Shown: piece after piece, positions 46,596-64,000 of the stretch
Position numbering within the stretch: the stretch's first letter is position 1
Layout of the letters: each line of letters opens with the position of its first letter
Assembly (NCBI GenBank): GCA_030268105.1
Contig: BSDZ01000009.1
Location: 1,935,501 to 1,999,500, forward strand
Direction: 5' to 3'
Source: Volvox africanus
Lineage: Eukaryota > Chlorophyta > Chlorophyceae > Chlamydomonadales > Volvocaceae
DNA: 64,000 nt
Made by a program: the position numbers and the translations under genes
The notes under the pieces: model-generated
Seen by the model: only the letters and a program-made list of their open reading frames with translations
Told to the model about the DNA's origin: nothing
Databases searched by the model: none

Positions 46596-49218
46596 TTACT
46601 CGAGCTTGTCAATAATAGCCTTGGTGAAGTCCGATGTGGCGGAGTTGCCACCCAGATCCGCTGTCCGCCACTTGCCCTCTGCCACGAAGGACGCAGGATA
46701 AGAGCGATGCAGTAGGGAATGAAGAAGGCGAGGGAAGAGGGCACAAGGCGAGAAACTTCAACTTCAACTGGTATGGACCTGGGACGGCGCTATAATAGCC
46801 ACGTTGACGTTATTCAAATTCAATTCCGAAAATCTTAATTTCCAGTTCCGTGTGACATCCTGCTACGTAATAGCCACGAGCTCGACCTCGTAGCCTCCAA
46901 TGCCCGCCCCCTCTCCGCACCACAACATCATCCATTCAAAAACTCCAGTCCCCCTTCACCTGCGCGGAAATCGGGACTGCCCTGCGTGCTCGCGGACATG
47001 ACTGGCCCTGCCGACCAATGCATATCAATGAACTCATATGCCTTCGGGTCCCTCACGTGGGGGCAACTCGAGCGCTTTTAACTGACAAGGAACGCTCTAG
47101 CCTAATGGAGCCTAGCATACGTGCATTCGACCCCAAGTCGGCACAGGAGGAAAGTGGCTAAATATACAGTCACCCCGGGGCCACCGTCCTCACCCGCAAT
47201 GACAGAAATGACGGCGTTTTGGATGTTATCCGCATCCTCCTTGCGGCCGATGTGTCGAAGCATCATGCAACTGGACAGTAGCAGCGCCGTCGGGTTAGCC
47301 TTGTTCTTGCCTGCAATGTCGGGTGCCGTGCCGTGCACCGCCTCCGCCAGTGCCAACCCATTCAGACCTATACAGCGGTTTCAGCATGGACCCGGTCATG
47401 AACGGCACGAGGACGGTTTACGTAAGTCTTGCCGTAGCAAGAAACATCTCTTTCGACACGTCAGCACATCGAGTTCGATCGGGCGGCAAACAGCCTAGCC
47501 AACCTAGCCAAACAGCCTAGCGCCTGATTTGGCAGCCGTGACAACAACGGAAGCAGTACTAACAGCAGCAGGGGGCGGCCAAGATTCAAATTTCAGACAG
47601 TCAGGATATAGGGCAGCAACAAGACTGGGGATTGATCACGTAATAACCATGTATGCCGCACAGGGGGCAACTCGATTGACCCATTTCGCATTGCAGGCAG
47701 GGCCTAGTTTGAGACAGCGATGGGTGTTCCAGGCAGCAAAACCTTGCCTCTGAGCGTACAGAAACTCCAGTGGCCGGTTGACCTGTATCATTCCTGCTGA
47801 TTTGCAGGGCCTTATAGAGCTCCGCGTAAGTTGAGGGCCCCCGGCTCTCTGTCGGTGTCCCTCATGCGTTGTGTTTTGCGATTGTTGGGTGTATAGATAG
47901 ACGTGCGGAACTTAGCAAACGAAGCATGGGTGCAGGCGTGCTGCTCAGGTACTTAGGGTTTTGGTTCCTCCCGGCTTGTCCCGCCAGGGCGGGGAAGGGA
48001 GTTTCTTCTAGAAATCTGAAAGCTGATTAAAGCCTCGCGCCCTGGAGGGTTCCCATTTCGTGTTATCATCCCTCCCTCCCGTACCGATGTTCATTGACGG
48101 TGTAAGGCCCAGACCGCCCACGAGTCCAGCACAAAGATCCGAGATGATGTCACCGTATAGGTTAGGCATCACCAGGACGTCAAACTGCGTTGGGTTACTG
48201 ACAAGCTGCATGCAGGCGTTATCTACAATGAGCTCCTCGTACTTGATATCCGGGTACTTGGTGGCGGCCTCACGGCAGCATTCCAGGAACAGCCCATCGG
48301 CCTTCTTCATGATATTCGCCTTGTGCACGGCCGACACCTTCTGCCGGCCGTTCTCGCGCGCATAGGCGAAAGCAAACTCGGCGATACGTGAGCTGGCCTT
48401 ACGCGTGATGACCTGCCATCAGGCGCAATTTGGAGAAGTCCGGCAAGGGAGGAAACTAACACCAAAATGGTAATCATCGTTCTTTTTAAACCAGGAATGA
48501 TAAAATGTTTTGCGGGATGGAAACATCTAGAATCAGCATACACTGTGCACCACATCTCTAGTTGGACCAAGGGGTCATGTGCTGCTCGCCCGTTGGTCAC
48601 CTAAATTTAAATAACTGCGTAGAGAAACGTCAGCTTACCTTGAGAGACTCAACGACGCCCGGCACCACTTCGTGCTCCAAACCGGAATACTCGCCCTCAG
48701 TGTTCTCGCGCACGGTCACCAAATTAATGCCATCATAGCGCGTCTTATAACCAGGAATATTAAAACAGGGCCGAACATTCGCGTACAGATCCAGCTCTTT
48801 GCGGAGCGTTAAGTTCAGCGACCGGAAACCCTTGCCGATTGGGGTCGCCATCGGCCCTTTCAGCCCAATTTTATGTTTCTGCAAAAATGCAATTCAACAT
48901 AGCAAATTTAAGTTGCTTCCAAATCAACCAGTTGAAGTCTAACCGCCTCACCAGGACGGAGTCCAGGTTCTCCCGCGTGACCATCGAGTTCGTGCGTGGG
49001 TCAGGCGTCTTGCCAATATGTTGCTCATCCCACACAACCGGAATTCTCGCCGCATTAAAAATTTCCTTCACTGTACTAGCAATTTCCGGGCCAATGCCGT
49101 CGCCAGGGAAGAGAGTTGCTTCGAAAGTTTTTGTTGCGTATCCCATCACGGGCGCCAACGATGGCAAGGCCGCCGCCGAAGCGGCCTGCATAATGACACA
49201 ACCAGCCTGCTTCAACAT
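46596..49218 (-). CDS. IDH: NAD-dependent isocitrate dehydrogenase subunit, mitochondrial
   Basis: Five exons: 49218-48952, 48878-48639, 48412-48085, 47367-47194, 46678-46596; 1,092 nt, 363 residues, all phases consistent, which is the usual length for the family. The enzyme oxidatively decarboxylates isocitrate to 2-oxoglutarate in the TCA cycle. Family signatures: [10 protein letters not shown] (nucleotide end), LYANVRP and [14 protein letters not shown] (isocitrate binding), [21 protein letters not shown] (metal-binding Asp pair kept, so a catalytic-type rather than degenerate regulatory subunit) and [19 protein letters not shown]. The chosen ATG at 49218 gives a short leader rich in Ala/Ser ending near GYATK, compatible with mitochondrial import. 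The same frame is open further upstream, with an earlier ATG, so the exact start is uncertain. Its 5' end faces the AlaRS gene across 0.7 kb. Confidence 0.9.
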
Positions 49219-49926
49219 TATGTAAAAATTGAGCACGATTTGGGTCTTGGGGTGGAATTGGACACTAAATTGCATCGGGGTCCATGCCCCCATGGTGAAC
49301 GACACTTCATGCCGTGCAAATGCGCCGCCCTTCAATCCAGCTAACAGCGCTGGAACGTCCCTGTCTATAGGAACCGTTTTATACGTCTGCGCCTTGCTTG
49401 CACATCACTGGGCCGTCCACTCTTTCGGCGGCGATCGAGTATACTCTGCCGTTTAGAGTAGCTCCTAAGGTGCGCCAAATATCATTTACTTCCCTGTTAA
49501 AAATTGATTAAGGCTTTCTTAGATGGGGATTAGGCATCTGATCCGGTTCTTCGCATTTACGACTGCGGCATTCCTGTAGAAGGGCAGTCCGGAAGCCCAG
49601 AATCGTTCATGTGGGACTTGCATCCATGTAGCGAGAACTGTGGAGCTCCAAGCCATGGGGAATTTTATGGAATGGTTGGCGCTGCTGCCTAAGTAGCGGC
49701 ACTAGATACTTCACTTCCTCTCACAAACTTGACTGACTTCTTTTGCTCCCCGTGAACTTGAAGTGCGCATTGAGCTAGCCTGTCGGCATGGGGAGCTGCG
49801 CTTTTAGGATTGTTTGCCACGTTGAGGCAGTGTAAGGCAAATATTGAAACCCGCCGGAAACCCTTTCCTTTAACATCTTTTGAACGATCGACAGCTTAAC
49901 TGCGGCTGGAGATATCGCCTTGAAGG
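49219..49926. promoter_or_regulatory. Divergent promoter region of IDH (-) and AlaRS (+)
   Basis: The predicted start codons of two housekeeping genes face away from each other across 708 bp, so both promoters and 5' UTRs must fall here unless untranslated exons extend elsewhere. No clear TATA element or repeated motif was recognised. Confidence 0.55.
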
Positions 49927-61488
<11,562 letters not shown>

Positions 61489-64000
61489 GAGACCGTAGGA
61501 GACCCTCCCAAGGCATCCAAGAAACATACCAGAGCCATAGTCGCGTGCACTTTGTCTGGCTTGTTCGTTTGTTTGATCGATTCGGTTCGCAGCAGGAGTT
61601 AGCGGTTTGTTGGGCATTCAGCGAGTACCGTACAGCGGCAGCACTACCACCAGCAGCAGTGACCGTATCATCATCATCAGCGGCAGGGGAAGTCAACGTC
61701 ATTTGCAAAATCGCAATATTGAACGGCTTTGGGACTCCGTAGAGCATATACTATCTGTGTGCTTAGGCGGCGCTTTGGGGTTTTCCTAATTCCCAAGATC
61801 TGCCTCATACCTCCTAAAACCCTCGCCGCCGTCGTCTTGTGTGGGTTCATGATATGGTCCGCGTGTCACATCCCTAGAGGCGGCTGGCCCCCTTCCGTAG
61901 AGTAGGAAGAAAAACACCGCGTGCAGCACAACCTGGTAGTAGTATGCTGCCTAGGTTAACCCAACGTTTCGGAGTAACAAGATGGCGGATTTTGGGGTAG
62001 GTGTGTGCTTGGCAAGCAGATGTCACGTGCCGCTTGCTTCCCCCGCCCACATCAGTCTAAAGCTAAATAGGCATGCATGTTTGGTCTCGTTAAACGAGCT
62101 CAGCTTGCAACACAGGTGATGGTGATGGTTGGATTACGTTACCAGGGAAAGAAAAGATCCAAAATCGCTAGTGAGAGGTCAATCAAAGGAATGTAAGGCA
62201 CTCTGGTGGCCAACTGAAGCTGCACGGTCAGGGATCCTGGGGGATATATGGCGTTATTTATGCGCAGCACGCCCTGCGACCATAATAATGGTGACTGGTT
62301 ACGCCATGAAGTGGCTTATATGGCAAGAGGCTAGACGTGCTGGCATATATGGCATGGATATGTGGGTGCACACTGTCGAGTGTGCATGCCCCAGTTTCCC
62401 AGCTGGGAGTTGGGTAGTAAGGTGCACGGGGAACTGAGAAGTTGAGCCTTTCTGGTGCTATATGGATTTCTTCGTAGTGCCCTATGCAGGGTAATGTCTT
62501 CTCCGGAGGCTCGGAGGTCTGACGAGGGGATGTTTGATACTTCCGTTGCAAACTGTCTTGGCTTGGTCCGGTTTTTCAAATCACCGGTACAATTTGCATA
62601 AGAAAGTGGGCGTTTATTCCGTAGCACTTTAGCATGTTGCGATGCGTTCTTTTAAGGGCTGTCCTTTTCTCCTCTTGCTGTGTCCCATGGGTCAACTCGT
62701 ACCAGGGCGATGTTTGCTTACGACTATGAGTGGCGCGATGGAACATTTGGCAAGGGTACTCCGCAGGTACGTAGAGCGTTTCGACGTGACCTTACTTAAG
62801 TACTTCCAGACAGCTGGCGCTGTTCGGTGCAATTTAAGCATGCATGGCTTACTAGCTGGGAAGTAGAGCCTAGCTGCTTACCACAATTACCGCGCAGAGG
62901 GCCCATGTATTGTGCATAGTTTTATTCTTCACATGGTTGATAGGTGCCTATACGGAATGATTTATGTCTTGTTTCTTACGGGCATGCCTAAGACGTGCAG
63001 CTGATGTTCAAATCACGTGAATCACGCCATGAAGCATGCGGCCCGCAGGGCCCCGCTGTGATGGAGCAAATACTGCGAACGAAAGAGCTGCAACAAACAG
63101 TATAAATAGCTTATTCGAGTTTGAAATGCTTTGAGAATTTTTGTATGTTTTCATGGCATGTTGGCACATGCATGGGGCACAGGACTTGAAACAACTTAAT
63201 ACGTCCATGACGACTGCTAAAATAACTGCCCGAAGAACTCAACAGGGAAAATGGGGATTTGCCAACTGCCTAGTTATCATTTTTTGCAATGGTACAGGAC
63301 AAGAGATGCACGTAGACCGGGTCGAGGGCCCCGGGCTGAGATTAAGATGAAAATGTAACTTTATCGTCCAGGTCGCCCCCCTGCTTGCTCCATGAGCACT
63401 CCCCAGAGCGTGCGTGTGGCTGCGGCTGTACAGACGGCTGTGCTATATAATTGCTGCCGTGACGGAGCTCTGCTAATAGCTTCTAATCCCGGCTTCGTTT
63501 GCTTCGACTTCGGCTTGGTCATTGGGCACGAGAGGTGTGGGCCGTCCCAACGTCCAAGAGAGCAACACCTTTGTCATGCTTGTAATGAGTATAACGTGGT
63601 GATGGAATTTTGCTATGCTAAAATTTGTGACGATCTCGCAAGGCAAGCGGTGGAGCAGAGCCCTACTATGCTACAAATTATGTCAATCCACGACCTGCTA
63701 GGCCTTGCTTGAATCCAGAGCTTGATCCCGAGCCTGATGCCTCTTTAAGTCGATGTGTGTACGGCTTAACCTTGCCTGCTGTACTATTATTTTGCCCTAT
63801 TGTTTTGTTGGCTTTTTCTTCCTCAACCCGATTTTGCGTTTATTGCTTTTTCAAATGTTCTGCTCGTCCTCGCAGCCCTTTGAGCCTCCTGGCCCGTCCT
63901 CGCCCACCTTACGAGCTGTTTAGAGCTTTGTACGAATCAAGAGTAGTAAAAGTTAGAAATTGTAAACAGCTTTCGTCATGATTCTATCACCTCAACTTCC
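61489..64000. other. Region downstream of AlaRS, no supported gene
   Basis: It contains the AlaRS 3' UTR (including GCAGCA-rich and CATCAT-rich patches at about 61630-61680) and unassigned sequence. A TATA-like TATAAATAG occurs near 63101, followed by short open frames (63141-63350, 63392-63712) that I cannot link to splice sites or a family. Confidence 0.45.

Overview
The window looks like nuclear DNA from a green alga of the volvocine/Chlamydomonas type. This is inferred from intron-rich genes with short exons and GT(G/A)AGT-like donors, many microsatellites inside introns, a short interstitial run of TTTTAGGG (the Chlamydomonas-type telomere unit), and a family of receptor-like cyclic-nucleotide phosphodiesterases. 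I saw no bacterial operons, viral genes, CRISPR array or rRNA. I made no systematic tRNA scan.

Left two thirds (about 0.4-41.2 kb): three paralogous, multi-exon genes, here called A, B and C. Each encodes (TM1) - extracellular CHASE domain - TM2 - a cyclase-type helix - a long low-complexity cytoplasmic linker - a class I cyclic nucleotide phosphodiesterase (PDEase_I) domain. A (+ strand, N-terminus beyond the left edge) and B (- strand) lie tail to tail. They form a large imperfect inverted repeat whose exons and several introns are nearly identical. C (- strand) lies upstream of B. All PDE metal ligands and the purine-binding Gln are present in the three copies. Exon joins keep phase throughout, so all three look functional rather than pseudogenic. 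The products would be membrane receptors that sense an external ligand through CHASE and hydrolyse cAMP and/or cGMP inside.

Right third: an unrecognised spliced gene on the - strand (about 46.0-42.4 kb, only the 3' part modelled with confidence), then a mitochondrial NAD-dependent isocitrate dehydrogenase subunit (- strand, 49.2-46.6 kb). Diverging from it is a 20-exon alanyl-tRNA synthetase (+ strand, 49.9-61.5 kb) with a glutathione-S-transferase-like domain fused to its N-terminus. The last 2.5 kb show no supported gene.

Non-coding content: large introns carry hexanucleotide, tetranucleotide and trinucleotide arrays; five copies of a ~100-bp element with short terminal inverted repeats (MITE-like); two copies of a ~340-bp repeat; and a perfect 94-bp direct duplication in an AlaRS intron. 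All gene models are hand-built from splice signals and frame continuity, with no transcript or alignment data.
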